Assembly: GCF_003545695.1 (NCBI RefSeq) | Contig: NZ_QUZZ01000006.1 | Coordinates: 62,001-126,000, forward strand | Length of the DNA: 64,000 nt | Source of the DNA: Taibaiella helva | GTDB lineage: Bacteria > Bacteroidota > Bacteroidia > Chitinophagales > Chitinophagaceae | Direction: 5' to 3' | Shown here: one piece after another, positions 51,712-62,215 of the stretch | Layout: every line of letters begins with the position of its first letter | Numbering within the stretch: position 1 is the stretch's first letter | Made by a program: the position numbers and the translations under genes | Notes under the pieces: generated by a model | The model's database searches: none | What the model saw: the letters and a program-made list of their open reading frames with translations, nothing else | What the model was told of the DNA's origin: nothing

Positions 51712-51957
51712 ATGAACATTTTTGTGAGTAACCTGAGTGTGTCTGCCCATAAAAGTCATCTTAAAAACCTTTTCTCAGAATTCGGTAAAGTCAGGTCTAT
51801 TATTGTTATAAGAGGATACTTTTCTAAAAAGACTGATACTTCTTGCTGGGTTGTAATTGACAATCGAGCAGATGCAGAAAATGCAATCAGAAATCTTGAC
51901 CACAGCATATTTATGGAAAAAACAATCGGTGTAAGCGAGGCTATATTACTTCTATAA
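51712..51957 (+). CDS. minimal RRM-type RNA-binding protein
   Basis: 81 residues, a single RRM fold without the usual glycine-rich tail. RNP2 is MNIFVSNLS at the start, and helix 1 is KSHLKNLFSEFGKVRSI. The RNP1 position reads DTSCWVVIDN instead of the aromatic KGFGFVEM type, so the RNA-contacting aromatics are largely lost. Bacteroidota have many short RRM proteins linked to post-transcriptional control. The altered RNP1 makes RNA binding uncertain. It is divergent from the desaturase, a cold-adaptation-like pairing (inference). Confidence 0.8.
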   Translation: MNIFVSNLSVSAHKSHLKNLFSEFGKVRSIIVIRGYFSKKTDTSCWVVIDNRADAENAIRNLDHSIFMEKTIGVSEAILLL

Positions 51958-52006
51958 ACCTAATGATGACTTATCTTCAACGCCTTCATCGTTTTAACCG
52001 CAGCCA

Positions 52007-52300
52007 ATGTACACTTTAATTAACACAGAAGAACAGCTGGCACAACTCCGTGACGGAAATCTCATCACAAAATATTATGGCGTCATTGGAACATCGCCGG
52101 ATGTATTTGATAAAGATAATAGTATTGCATATCGGATCAACAAGATAAATGCCACCAACCAGATGATAGAGTTGATCGGAGTTGAAGATCCATTTATTAT
52201 CCTGTTCTCTCCTGGCCATTTAAACAGAATGTTTATCCGATCCAGTGATCTGCTGATAGAAGGTAACTGGTGGCTGACATTGCATACGCTAAACCTTTAA
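52007..52300 (+). CDS. hypothetical protein, paralogue of the gene at 50.3 kb
   Basis: 97 residues: NTEEQLAQLRDGNLIT, AYRINKINATNQMIELI and the final GNWWLT match the minus-strand protein at 50265-50540. No signal peptide or known domain. It lies 49 bp after the RRM gene and 10 bp before the next small gene, probably in one transcript. Confidence 0.65.
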   Translation: MYTLINTEEQLAQLRDGNLITKYYGVIGTSPDVFDKDNSIAYRINKINATNQMIELIGVEDPFIILFSPGHLNRMFIRSSDLLIEGNWWLTLHTLNL

Positions 52301-52310
52301 TTTTATTTTT

Positions 52311-52595
52311 ATGCTCCATGAACAACTGCAACAAATGCTTTTTTTAAGTAAAGACAAGCAACATCTGCTTGATAGAGCTCATAATATCGTTGCCGAAATT
52401 GCAGGTTCGAAAGGCCATTTCTATTACAGAACAATAGGCATAGAATCTGAAGCATTTGAAAAAATATGCACGGGCATTAAATCACGAAAAGTATGTATTT
52501 CGTGGAACGAAGCAAATGAATGTCAGATATGGCGCCACGTCGATGTCTGTACTCAATATGAATTATTGCCCAAAGGGTTCAGTAATATCAGCTGA
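52311..52595 (+). CDS. hypothetical protein, 94 aa
   Basis: Starts MLHEQLQQMLFLSKDKQHLLDRAH, a likely helix, then GSKGHFYYRTIGIESEAFEKIC. The protein contains several Cys and Trp residues near its end (CISWNEANECQIWRHVDVC). No family is recognised. It follows the preceding gene by 10 bp. Confidence 0.5.
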   Translation: MLHEQLQQMLFLSKDKQHLLDRAHNIVAEIAGSKGHFYYRTIGIESEAFEKICTGIKSRKVCISWNEANECQIWRHVDVCTQYELLPKGFSNIS

Positions 52596-52874
52596 AATTT
52601 GCTTTGAACACTTGCAGTGTAAGCAAAGGTTGCTGGTTAAAGGTTCCCATTTCCTAATCTAAAACAAAACCCACCAGTAAGAATTACCGGCGCTGTGCTA
52701 AACTTACCATAGACAAAAAGTGATGTATGGTGTTGCCAATGTCCCGGATGAAAGCCCGTCTCCTTATCTGAAACGGGAAATAATACAAACTTATCTGATC
52801 AGGGTACCAGATATCCCGATTCCCGCATATTCTACCAGCCCGTTTAAAATCCAAAGCCAGCGGGCATTTCATTT

Positions 52875-55800
52875 ATGATAAAAGTTACTACAAGCACAGT
52901 GTTAGATATGCTGTTACGGCTGCGTGTCAATTTCCGTAAAAATAATATTAGCGGTAATCAGGAACCTTTCCGCTCTGAGCTTTACAGTTCAGACCAGATG
53001 GACCGCCACGGTATAGCGGTGGCGGGTGCTCATAAACTGACGAAAGGTCGCATGCCCGACCGGCTCCTTAAACGGCTTGACGATAACGAGACGATACTGC
53101 TGGAAGTCCGTAACCTGCTGGTGGAAAGCATCCGAACCGGGGAGGTTGCTTCCCCTGCTGCAGAATGGCTGCTCGATAATTTCTATCTTCTGGAAGAACA
53201 AATTATTATTGCCAGAGAGCATCTGCCCAAAGGATACAGTGAAGGTTTGCCCTGCCTTTCTGAAGGTATATCAGCAGGTATGCCAAGGGTATACGATATT
53301 GTACTTGAAATCATATCGCATAGTGATGGCCGGGTGGACATGGATAGCCTGATAAGTTTTGTAAACGCATACCAGACTGTATATACCCTTACCCTCGGTG
53401 AACTGTGGGCCTTACCCATTATGCTACGGCTTGCGGTTATCGAAAACCTGCGCAGGGTTTCTGAAAAAATCGCATTGGATCTGATTGACCATGATCTTGC
53501 AGATTACTGGGCAGATAAAATGATTACAAGCGTAGCTGAAAATCCGGGTGACCTTATTTTGGTCATAGCAGATATGGCGCGGTCAAAGCCTTCGCTGGGC
53601 GGTGCATTTGTAGCGGCATTTACCAGGAAGTTGCAGGGAAAGGGTGCCGCGTTTGCGCTATCGCTGAACTGGCTGGAGCAACAATTGGTTACGCAAGGTT
53701 TCAACAGCGAGGAGATCGTCCGAACAGAAAATCAAAAACAGGCAGCCCTCCAGGTTTCTGTACGCAACAGCATCGGCACATTACGCTTTCTTGTGGCTAC
53801 TGACTGGCGTAAATTTGTAGAAACACTGAGCACGGTAGAAGAAGTACTAAAACAAGACATTACGGGCATCTATCCCCTTATGGATTTTGCAACAAGGGAC
53901 CGGTACAGGCATGTTGTGGAAAGTATTGCCAAAAACAGTCCTTTATCAGAAACTGAGGTAGCCCGTCGCATTCTCGAATTAACAAGGCGACAGGAAGATG
54001 AAGTACACATCCTTAAATATGCCCATATTGGATATTATCTTATTGGCAGCGGCAGAGGCCAGGCAGAACGGGTTGCCGGGATGCGGTACAATTTAAAGCA
54101 GAAAATACTGCGCCTCATTCAACAGGCCAGGCTGGCATGCTACCTAGGGATCATAATCCTGCTAACTATAGCGATTACAGCTTTCTTATTTTACGCAACG
54201 TACCAATATAGCCATCACAGTTGGTATCTGTTACTGGCTCTGGTAGGCTTATGTGTATCAGCAGCAGCACAAGTTGCCATAGCACTAACCAACTGGGTTG
54301 CTACTCTGGCAATAAAGCCGGCATTGTTGCCGCGTATGGACTATTCGGAGGGCATACCCGCGAGTTCTAGCACTTTAATTGTAATACCGACCATGCTTTC
54401 TAATGCGGCCTACCTCGATGAGTTGTCAGAGGCATTGGAAATGCATTATCTGGCAAACAAAGAGCATAATCTGTACTTTAGCTTATTAACCGATTTTCCG
54501 GATGCGGATATGCAGCAATTGCCAGGAGATCAAGCATTGCTCAAAATGGCTGAAATCAGGATTAAAAACTTGAATAGTAAATATCAGCAGGGAGCAGACC
54601 CCATTTTTTTTCTTTTTCATCGCCCCAGGATATGGAATGAACGGGAGTCCAAGTGGATGGGATATGAACGGAAAAGAGGCAAACTCTCAGCACTGAATGC
54701 ATTGCTGCTGGGTCATGGTAAGGAGCAGTTTTCTGTAATCACTGGTGACTATAGCGTCCTGGCACAGGTGAAGTATGTTATTACCCTTGATTCTGACACG
54801 CAATTACCGAGGGAGGCGGTTTGGAAATTTGTAGCCACCATGGCGCATCCACTGAACCAACCTTTTTATGATCCGGTAAAGAGGCGGGTAACGGAAGGAT
54901 ACGGAATCCTGCAGCCCAGGTTGTCGTCAAGTATACCCAAGACGGTGCCCTCGCGTTATTTGCGGCTAACCGGTAATGTAGATGGGATAGATCCTTATAC
55001 CCGGGTATCCTCCGATGTATACCAGGATCTATTCGGGGAAGGATCTTTCACCGGCAAGGGCATATACGATGTAGCCGTATTTGAACAAGCTTTACAGGGT
55101 GTTTTTGAAGAAAACCGTATTCTTAGCCATGATCTTCTTGAGGGCTGTTATGTGCGCTCCGGCTTACTCAGTGACGTACTGTTATATGAAGAACATCCGA
55201 CGCAATACTTTGCCGATGTAAAGCGGCGTCATCGGTGGATTCGGGGCGACTGGCAAATCGGGGCCTGGATGTTACCTTTTGTCACTGGAGGGAATGGGCG
55301 GATAAACAGTAATAAACTATCGGCGTTATCACGGTGGAAAATAGCGGATAACCTGCGTCGCAGTCTGCTGCCCTTATCCCTGTTGCTACTATTGTTGTCA
55401 GGCTGGACCGTCCTGAACCGTCCCTGGTTCTGGACGCTCACCGTTGTCATTTTCATGTTATTGCAACCGGTTGCAATAGTAGTGTGGCAACTGATCCATA
55501 AGCCGACGGGGTTACGTTTCAGCACACATCTAATGGAAGCGGGTACCTATCTCCGTGGAATTTTATTCCGCTTTGTTACAGACCTTGCGTTCCTGCCTTT
55601 CGAAGCTTATAAATACTGCGATGCGATTATACGAACCAATTGGCGCATGATCGTAAGCAGGCGAAATCTTTTGGAATGGGCACCTTCAGCAACGGTAGCC
55701 CAGACTGTACATAATGATATAGGCTCTGCTTATAAAACGATGTTTGTTGCACCGCTGCTGGCTGTTTTGTGCTCCATACTGCTCGGCACTGCTTACCCTG

Positions 55801-58800
55801 CAGCGATCTGGATCGCAGCTCCCCTATTAACTTTATGGTTTCTGGCGCCCGTCCTGGCGGGATACCTGAGCCGGCCCGTGTCAGAAGAGCAGCCTGTACT
55901 AACAGAAAATCAAATTTTATTTCTACACAAAACGGCCCGTAAAACCTGGTCCTTCTTCGAACAATTCGTAACGGCTGAAGAGCATTGGTTGCCACCCGAT
56001 AATTTTCAGGATGAACCCACACCAAAAATCGCCCACCGCACTTCCCCGACCAATATGGGTTTATGCTTGCTGGCGAATATTACAGCCTATGATTTTGGAT
56101 ATATTTCCGCTTCTTCGCTCGTGCTTAAATGTGATCAGACGTTGCAGTCTATGTTCCAGCTTGAACGGTTCAGAGGACATTTCTATAACTGGTATGACAC
56201 TTTATCCTTATTGCCCCTTGCGCCGCGCTATATATCGACCGTAGATAGCGGTAATCTCGCCGGTCATTTGCTTACCCTGCGCCAGGGCCTGATTGCTTTG
56301 CCTGATCAACCGGTTTTTGATAAACGCATTTTCGAAGCATTGAAGACTACAACACATCTTGTACTTGACTTTGCAAAGGGGGATGATACCGAGGTTGCAA
56401 CCCAGATCATGATAATATTGGATGCTGCGATGCAACAATGCGGCTCCTTGTACCAGATAAGGAAATACCTCGATGAAATTTGTTTGGTGACAGCGGAATT
56501 TGAACCCACTGCACCTGGCCCCTATAACTGGTCCGGCAAGCTGACACAACAAGCCTTTCAAATCAGGGAAGACCTGGTGCAGTTAATCCCCTGGATAACC
56601 TCTTTACCTTTTCCATCTTCATTTCTTGATTTGGATACTGATGGCATCCCTTCTTTAAATGCGCTGAAGGAAATGGCAGTTTGGCAGAGAGCTGTAATAG
56701 AAAAATACAGGCTGGGTGAAATCAGCGATGAGCAGGAGCTGTGGCTGTCTTCGATGGCTTCTTTATCGGAACAATGCAGCCGGAATGCAGGGGAACAAAT
56801 AGTGCAAATTAAATCGCTGGCCGGACAATGTGAGACTTTGAGCGATGGTGAATATGATTTTCTCCTGGATAAGCAGACCAACCTCTGCTCCATCGGTTAT
56901 AATGTAGATGCACAGAAAAGAGATGACAGTTTTTATGACCTGCTCGCTTCAGAAGTCAGGTTAGGAATATTCGTAGCTATTGCACAAAATAAGCTGCCTC
57001 AGGAAAGCTGGTTTGCCTTAGGGCGCCTGTTGACACATGCTTCCGGAGAGTCAATCCTGCTATCCTGGAGCGGTTCTATGTTTGAATACCTGATGCCGCA
57101 GCTTGTTATGCCGGTATATGATAACACTTTATTGGACCAGACCAGTAAAGCATCTGTAAAAAGACAAATAGAATATGCCGGGCAACGCGATAAACCATGG
57201 GGTATATCTGAATCGGCTTATAACACCGTTGATGCCAATCTGAATTACCAGTACCGGGCATTCGGAGTGCCAGGGCTGGGGCTTAAGCGTGGTCTGGACG
57301 AAGATATGGTCATTGCTCCGTATGCCACAATGCTCGCGCTCATGGTAGCGCCGGAAAAGGCATGCGCCAATCTACAGATTCTCGCGCAGGAGGGATTTGA
57401 AGGCGCATATGGCTTTTACGAAGCAATTGATTATACAGCAAGCCGGTTACCGCGTGCCAAGCCGCACGCCATTATACAGTCTTTCATGGTTCATCACCAG
57501 GGTATGGCTTTTCTTTCCCTGGCTTACCTCTTACTTGATAAACCGATGCAGCGAAGATTTAAATCAGAGCTGCGTTTTCAGGCTACACTGCTCCTGCTTC
57601 AAGAACGTATTCCAAGAAGCGTACCGTTTTATGCACATACTGCCGATATTGTCGAAAACTACCATACCGGTATAAGTGCCCTGAACAGGAACATCCCAAC
57701 CGCTCAAACCACAATCCCTGAAATCCAACTGCTGAGTAATGGTCGCTACCAGGTTATGATTACCAATTCAGGTGGTGGTTACAGCCGCTGGAACGATTTG
57801 GCAATAAGCCGTTGGCGCGAAGACACCACCAAAGACAATTACGGTATTTTTTGTTATATAAAAGACATGGACAGCGGTAACTTCTGGTCCAATACACATC
57901 AACCTACGTTAAAGCAGGCGAAAGGTTATTCCGTCATATTTTCGCAGGGCCATGTCGAGTTTGAACGGCAGGATGATGGCCTGATCACAAAAACGGAAAT
58001 TGTTGTTTCTCCCGAAGATGACGTAGAAATGCGCAGGGTAAGGATTACCAACAAAACCTCGGCTATACGGACATTGGAAGTAACCAGTTATACAGAAGTG
58101 GTTGTGGCAAGCCAAGCTTCCGACGAGGCACATCCCGCTTTCAGCAACCTGTTTGTACATACAGAAATCGCGCCCGAATACAACACTATTTTCTGTACAC
58201 GCAGACCCCGCTCTGATCAGGAAGTACCACCCTGGATATTTCACAATATGGAAGTACATGGTGGCATAGCGGAAGCCATATCTTATGAAACGGACCGCAT
58301 GCAGTTTATAGGCAGGGCTAAAAATTTACAACATCCACAGGCTATGGATGAAGCAACGCTATCCGGCAAACAAGGTTCCGTACTCGATCCTATAATGGCC
58401 ATTCGATACCGGATTGCCGTAAAGCCGAATCAAACCATAACATTAGATCTGATCTATGGCATTAGCATAACGCGAAAAAGCTGCGAATTGCTGATGCATA
58501 AATACCGGGACCAACACCTTAAGTCAAGAGCCCTGGAACTCTCCTGGACCCATAGTCAGGTCCTCCTGCGGCAAATCAACGCCACAGAAGCAGATGCCCA
58601 GTTATATAACCGTATTGCTGCATCTATAATTTACGCGCATCCGCTATTACGTGTAGCGGCATCTGTAATACAGACCAATTCCCGTGGACAGTCCGGTCTA
58701 TGGAGTCACTCCGTTTCGGGCGACCTACCTATCGTCTTACTGCATATTCATTCTTCAGAGCCTACGGAATTGCTCCGGCAAATGGTACAGGCGCATGCAT

Positions 58801-61577
58801 ACTGGCGATTAAAAGGCCTCGCTGTCGATCTGGTGATCTGGAACGAGGATTATAGTTCTTACCGGCAACAACTGCAGGAGCAGATATTGGGAATGATTAC
58901 TGCTGTTTCAGACAGTACGGTAACCTTCAATAAGCCGGGTAATATCTTTGTAAAAACAGTCGACCAGCTATCGGCTGAAGACAGGGTATTATTTGAAAGT
59001 GTGGCGCGGGTTATTATTCACGATAATGATAAAAAGTTGTCGGAGCAGTTGAGTAATATTCCTATAGAAAGAGGGCTGCCGCCGCTCCTGGAGCCTCGGA
59101 CCTCTATCCAACATGTAAGGGAACAAATCTTGACTTTGCCGGAGGATCTGTTGTTTTTTAACGGAACAGGTGGCTTTGCAGTAGATGGTAAATCATATAT
59201 GATCACCACCACAGCATCTGCAACTACTCCGGCTCCATGGGTGAATGTTATCGCCAACCCTGATTTCGGAACGATAGTTTCGGAAAGCGGCTCAGCTTAC
59301 ACCTGGGCCCTTAATGCCCATGAATACCGCCTTACCCCCTGGAATAACGACCCGGTAAGCGACATAGGTGGGGAGGCCTTTTATCTCCGGGATGAGGAGA
59401 CAGGCAGGTTCTGGTCTCCGACCCCTTTCCCTGCAAGAGGTTCCGGCAATTATATCACGACACATGGTTTCGGCTATAGCCGGTTTCAGCATCTGGAAGA
59501 CAATATACGCACGGAATTGACCGTATTCGTGGATGTAGCCTTACCGGTAAAACTTGTGGTGCTCAGAATCAAAAATGAATCTGGAAGAGAACGACAGCTA
59601 TCTGTAACCGCTTTTATGGAAATGATACTGGGCGATGTTCGTTCCAATACGAATACGCATATCCTTCCGGAACGGGATATTGAAAACGGAACATTGATAT
59701 TCAGAAATAAGTACAATACTGTCTTCGCCGACCGCGTCACTTTTTTTCGGACAAATAGCGTTGTACATAGCTATTCTACAGATAGGTCAGAGTTTATAGG
59801 CAGGAACAGGACACTGGAAAACCCGCAGGCTATGCAACGAAGTATGCTTTCCGGAAATTGCACTGCGGGCACAGATACCTGTGCTGGTTTACAGGTCACA
59901 ATAGACCTGCAGGACGGTGCGGAAAAGGAAATAGTATTCCAATTGGGTAATGCGGAAAATGCATCAGTAATGGCAGAGCTGATCCGGAAGTTTAGAAATC
60001 ATGATGCCACAGAACTGGCTTTTAAAGAGGTGGCGGCTTATTGGACGGACGTACTGGGTGGGGTGCAGATCGAAACACCGGATACTGCACTTAATCTCAT
60101 AGCCAATGGCTGGCTTAACTACCAGACCCTTTCCAGCAGGTTATTTGCGCGTAGCGGCTTTTATCAATCGGGGGGAGCGTTCGGATTCAGGGACCAGTTG
60201 CAGGATGTGCTGGCACTGCTCCACACCCGTCCCGGGCTTGCGCGGGAACAAATACTATTATGTGCATCCAGGCAATTTGAAGAAGGTGATGTCCAGCATT
60301 GGTGGCATCCACCAGAAGGAAGAGGCGTCAGAACACGTTGCTCAGACGATCTGCTTTGGCTACCTTTCAGCGTTTCTACTTACATTAAAGCCACAGGTGA
60401 TTATGGAATTTTGTCTGCGCCGGTGTCATTCCTGACAAGCAGATTGCTCCATCCGGGCGAAGATGTACTATATGACTTGCCGGTAAGCGCCCACCTTAGT
60501 GGTACGCTCTACGAACATTGCATCAGAGCCATTCAACATAGCCTTCACTTCGGGTTACATGGGTTACCCCTTATGGGCTCCGGCGATTGGAACGATGGTA
60601 TGGACAGGGTCGGCAACGAAGGACAGGGAGAAAGTGTCTGGCTCGGCTTTTTTCTTTATGATATCCTCATCCGGTTTGCTGCTATTTCGGAAATGTTTGA
60701 AGACCCTTTATTCGCCGGTATTTGCAAAAAAGAAGCGGCGGCACTGCAAACTAATATTGAGCTATCAGGCTGGGACGGCGATTGGTATTTGAGGGCCTGG
60801 TTTGATGATGGCACACCCTTAGGTTCTAAGGAAAATAAAGAATGCAGGATTGATGCGATCGCCCAGAGCTGGTCGGTGCTCTCCGGGGCTGCAAGCAGGG
60901 AGCGTAGCCAAAAGGCCATGGCCGCACTCGATGAATACCTGGTAAAAAGAGAAATCGGCCTGATCAAGTTGTTAGATCCTCCTTTCGATCAGAAGGGACT
61001 CGACCCCGGATATATAAAAGGGTATGTTCCTGGAGTAAGAGAAAATGGCGGGCAGTATACCCATGCTGCGATGTGGGCTTTAATGGCATTTTCAGCCTTG
61101 CAGCAACGGGAAAAAGTCTGGGAATTAGTGAGTATGATCAATCCGGTTAACAAGGCCTCTGATGCTGTACGTAAGGACGTTTACAAGGTAGAACCTTATG
61201 TGGTAGCTGCGGATGTTTATGCAGCCGGTTCCCATAGCGGAAGAGGGGGCTGGACCTGGTATACGGGTGCAGCAGGATGGTTCTACCAGTTTATAACCGG
61301 TTCTTTTTTAGGTATGGAGCGCCTTGGAGACAAATTGAAGTTCAGCCCTTGCTTTCCACTGGCCTGGCCTTCTGTGTCTATACATTATCGTTATAAAGAG
61401 TCCGTATACGCGATTACTCTTTTTCAGATTTCGGAAGGTGCTGCTTCACATTGGCGCCTTGATGAAACAGATGGTACCGGAGATACAATCACGCTTACGG
61501 ATGACAGTAGGGAACATGTAGTTGAAGTATACATCGCAATAGGCATAATGCCCGAGAGCAAATTTAAAAGTTTATAG
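52875..61577 (+). CDS. ndvB: cyclic beta-1,2-glucan synthase (NdvB/Cgs type)
   Basis: 2900 residues, the length of Brucella Cgs or Sinorhizobium NdvB. The N-terminal domain has PAAEWLLDNFYLLEEQI. Membrane segments lie at about 420-475, then a GT84 glycosyltransferase domain with Asp-Ser-Asp (639-641), HDLLEGC and the RRHRW motif (784-788). More membrane segments are at about 835-1000, followed by a glucoamylase-like middle region (SESAYNTVDANLNYQY) and two glycosidase/phosphorylase-type repeats. The C-terminal GH94 domain has GDWNDGM with catalytic Asp2574. Such enzymes make, elongate, cyclise and trim beta-1,2-glucan at the inner membrane. The frame is intact. It is unusual in Bacteroidota and is on an accessory segment. 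Confidence 0.93.
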   Translation: MIKVTTSTVLDMLLRLRVNFRKNNISGNQEPFRSELYSSDQMDRHGIAVAGAHKLTKGRMPDRLLKRLDDNETILLEVRNLLVESIRTGEVASPAAEWLLDNFYLLEEQIIIAREHLPKGYSEGLPCLSEGISAGMPRVYDIVLEIISHSDGRVDMDSLISFVNAYQTVYTLTLGELWALPIMLRLAVIENLRRVSEKIALDLIDHDLADYWADKMITSVAENPGDLILVIADMARSKPSLGGAFVAAFTRKLQGKGAAFALSLNWLEQQLVTQGFNSEEIVRTENQKQAALQVSVRNSIGTLRFLVATDWRKFVETLSTVEEVLKQDITGIYPLMDFATRDRYRHVVESIAKNSPLSETEVARRILELTRRQEDEVHILKYAHIGYYLIGSGRGQAERVAGMRYNLKQKILRLIQQARLACYLGIIILLTIAITAFLFYATYQYSHHSWYLLLALVGLCVSAAAQVAIALTNWVATLAIKPALLPRMDYSEGIPASSSTLIVIPTMLSNAAYLDELSEALEMHYLANKEHNLYFSLLTDFPDADMQQLPGDQALLKMAEIRIKNLNSKYQQGADPIFFLFHRPRIWNERESKWMGYERKRGKLSALNALLLGHGKEQFSVITGDYSVLAQVKYVITLDSDTQLPREAVWKFVATMAHPLNQPFYDPVKRRVTEGYGILQPRLSSSIPKTVPSRYLRLTGNVDGIDPYTRVSSDVYQDLFGEGSFTGKGIYDVAVFEQALQGVFEENRILSHDLLEGCYVRSGLLSDVLLYEEHPTQYFADVKRRHRWIRGDWQIGAWMLPFVTGGNGRINSNKLSALSRWKIADNLRRSLLPLSLLLLLLSGWTVLNRPWFWTLTVVIFMLLQPVAIVVWQLIHKPTGLRFSTHLMEAGTYLRGILFRFVTDLAFLPFEAYKYCDAIIRTNWRMIVSRRNLLEWAPSATVAQTVHNDIGSAYKTMFVAPLLAVLCSILLGTAYPAAIWIAAPLLTLWFLAPVLAGYLSRPVSEEQPVLTENQILFLHKTARKTWSFFEQFVTAEEHWLPPDNFQDEPTPKIAHRTSPTNMGLCLLANITAYDFGYISASSLVLKCDQTLQSMFQLERFRGHFYNWYDTLSLLPLAPRYISTVDSGNLAGHLLTLRQGLIALPDQPVFDKRIFEALKTTTHLVLDFAKGDDTEVATQIMIILDAAMQQCGSLYQIRKYLDEICLVTAEFEPTAPGPYNWSGKLTQQAFQIREDLVQLIPWITSLPFPSSFLDLDTDGIPSLNALKEMAVWQRAVIEKYRLGEISDEQELWLSSMASLSEQCSRNAGEQIVQIKSLAGQCETLSDGEYDFLLDKQTNLCSIGYNVDAQKRDDSFYDLLASEVRLGIFVAIAQNKLPQESWFALGRLLTHASGESILLSWSGSMFEYLMPQLVMPVYDNTLLDQTSKASVKRQIEYAGQRDKPWGISESAYNTVDANLNYQYRAFGVPGLGLKRGLDEDMVIAPYATMLALMVAPEKACANLQILAQEGFEGAYGFYEAIDYTASRLPRAKPHAIIQSFMVHHQGMAFLSLAYLLLDKPMQRRFKSELRFQATLLLLQERIPRSVPFYAHTADIVENYHTGISALNRNIPTAQTTIPEIQLLSNGRYQVMITNSGGGYSRWNDLAISRWREDTTKDNYGIFCYIKDMDSGNFWSNTHQPTLKQAKGYSVIFSQGHVEFERQDDGLITKTEIVVSPEDDVEMRRVRITNKTSAIRTLEVTSYTEVVVASQASDEAHPAFSNLFVHTEIAPEYNTIFCTRRPRSDQEVPPWIFHNMEVHGGIAEAISYETDRMQFIGRAKNLQHPQAMDEATLSGKQGSVLDPIMAIRYRIAVKPNQTITLDLIYGISITRKSCELLMHKYRDQHLKSRALELSWTHSQVLLRQINATEADAQLYNRIAASIIYAHPLLRVAASVIQTNSRGQSGLWSHSVSGDLPIVLLHIHSSEPTELLRQMVQAHAYWRLKGLAVDLVIWNEDYSSYRQQLQEQILGMITAVSDSTVTFNKPGNIFVKTVDQLSAEDRVLFESVARVIIHDNDKKLSEQLSNIPIERGLPPLLEPRTSIQHVREQILTLPEDLLFFNGTGGFAVDGKSYMITTTASATTPAPWVNVIANPDFGTIVSESGSAYTWALNAHEYRLTPWNNDPVSDIGGEAFYLRDEETGRFWSPTPFPARGSGNYITTHGFGYSRFQHLEDNIRTELTVFVDVALPVKLVVLRIKNESGRERQLSVTAFMEMILGDVRSNTNTHILPERDIENGTLIFRNKYNTVFADRVTFFRTNSVVHSYSTDRSEFIGRNRTLENPQAMQRSMLSGNCTAGTDTCAGLQVTIDLQDGAEKEIVFQLGNAENASVMAELIRKFRNHDATELAFKEVAAYWTDVLGGVQIETPDTALNLIANGWLNYQTLSSRLFARSGFYQSGGAFGFRDQLQDVLALLHTRPGLAREQILLCASRQFEEGDVQHWWHPPEGRGVRTRCSDDLLWLPFSVSTYIKATGDYGILSAPVSFLTSRLLHPGEDVLYDLPVSAHLSGTLYEHCIRAIQHSLHFGLHGLPLMGSGDWNDGMDRVGNEGQGESVWLGFFLYDILIRFAAISEMFEDPLFAGICKKEAAALQTNIELSGWDGDWYLRAWFDDGTPLGSKENKECRIDAIAQSWSVLSGAASRERSQKAMAALDEYLVKREIGLIKLLDPPFDQKGLDPGYIKGYVPGVRENGGQYTHAAMWALMAFSALQQREKVWELVSMINPVNKASDAVRKDVYKVEPYVVAADVYAAGSHSGRGGWTWYTGAAGWFYQFITGSFLGMERLGDKLKFSPCFPLAWPSVSIHYRYKESVYAITLFQISEGAASHWRLDETDGTGDTITLTDDSREHVVEVYIAIGIMPESKFKSL

Positions 61578-61588
61578 CCACGAAAGAA

Positions 61589-61900
61589 ATGATTGAAGAA
61601 ACAAATACGACTCAACTTAATTTAACCCGCAGCATGCGAACAAAGCAAGAATTTGCAGAACAAAAAATACGATTGCCAGATCACGCGCTAGCTCATCTTT
61701 TGGGGCTATCACTGTCTGAATATAAGCACTTAAGTCATAAACCGTTAAAAGCATCAAAGGATTCCAGAGGGAACATAATTGAATTTTACATGCAGATAAG
61801 TAATAATAATAATCCGGAGGTTATGGCAAAAATTGGTTTAGACTTGAATAATATAGTATGGTTTGAACGTGATGAGGTAGAAAGCTGTTACACCAAGTAG
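61589..61900 (+). CDS. hypothetical protein, 103 aa
   Basis: Starts MIEETNTTQLNLTRSMRTKQEFAEQ, then a polar helical segment (DHALAHLLGLSLSEYKHLS) and a beta-rich C-terminal half (GNIIEFYMQIS, NNIVWFERDEVESCY). No signal or known domain. It starts 12 bp after the glucan synthase gene and may be co-transcribed with it. Confidence 0.6.
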   Translation: MIEETNTTQLNLTRSMRTKQEFAEQKIRLPDHALAHLLGLSLSEYKHLSHKPLKASKDSRGNIIEFYMQISNNNNPEVMAKIGLDLNNIVWFERDEVESCYTK

Positions 61901-62062
61901 GCTGTGAAATTTTAGTCTGGTGAGGCATAATTAAAAGTCTTCGCTAAATTGAACTCTAGTAGTTTGAGGCCCCTTCTTTTTCTTTAAGTCCTCATCTACA
62001 GTTTATTAGAGTATGTGTGGTGGTGTACGCACAGGCTTTTTAGGGTTCCGTTATTGAGAAGT

Positions 62063-62215
62063 TTCATGCAGGTGCCTGCACAACTAAATGTCAACAAAGG
62101 CCTATTGGTCACAACATCCTATTTCACAAAAGACTTCTACCGGGAAAGATCAAAATCTCATTCATACATGCTGAATGATATCATGAAATGGGTTTCCGCA
62201 GATATCAAAATCCCT
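62063..62215 (+). pseudogene. possible remnant of a Mrr-like restriction endonuclease gene
   Basis: About 50 codons read QLNVNKGLLVTTSYFTKDFY...YMLNDIMKWVSADIK, similar to the C-terminal part of Mrr/DUF-type nucleases (VTTSxFTxDA...). No start or catalytic core is present upstream, so it is at best a fragment. The assignment is tentative. Confidence 0.3.
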
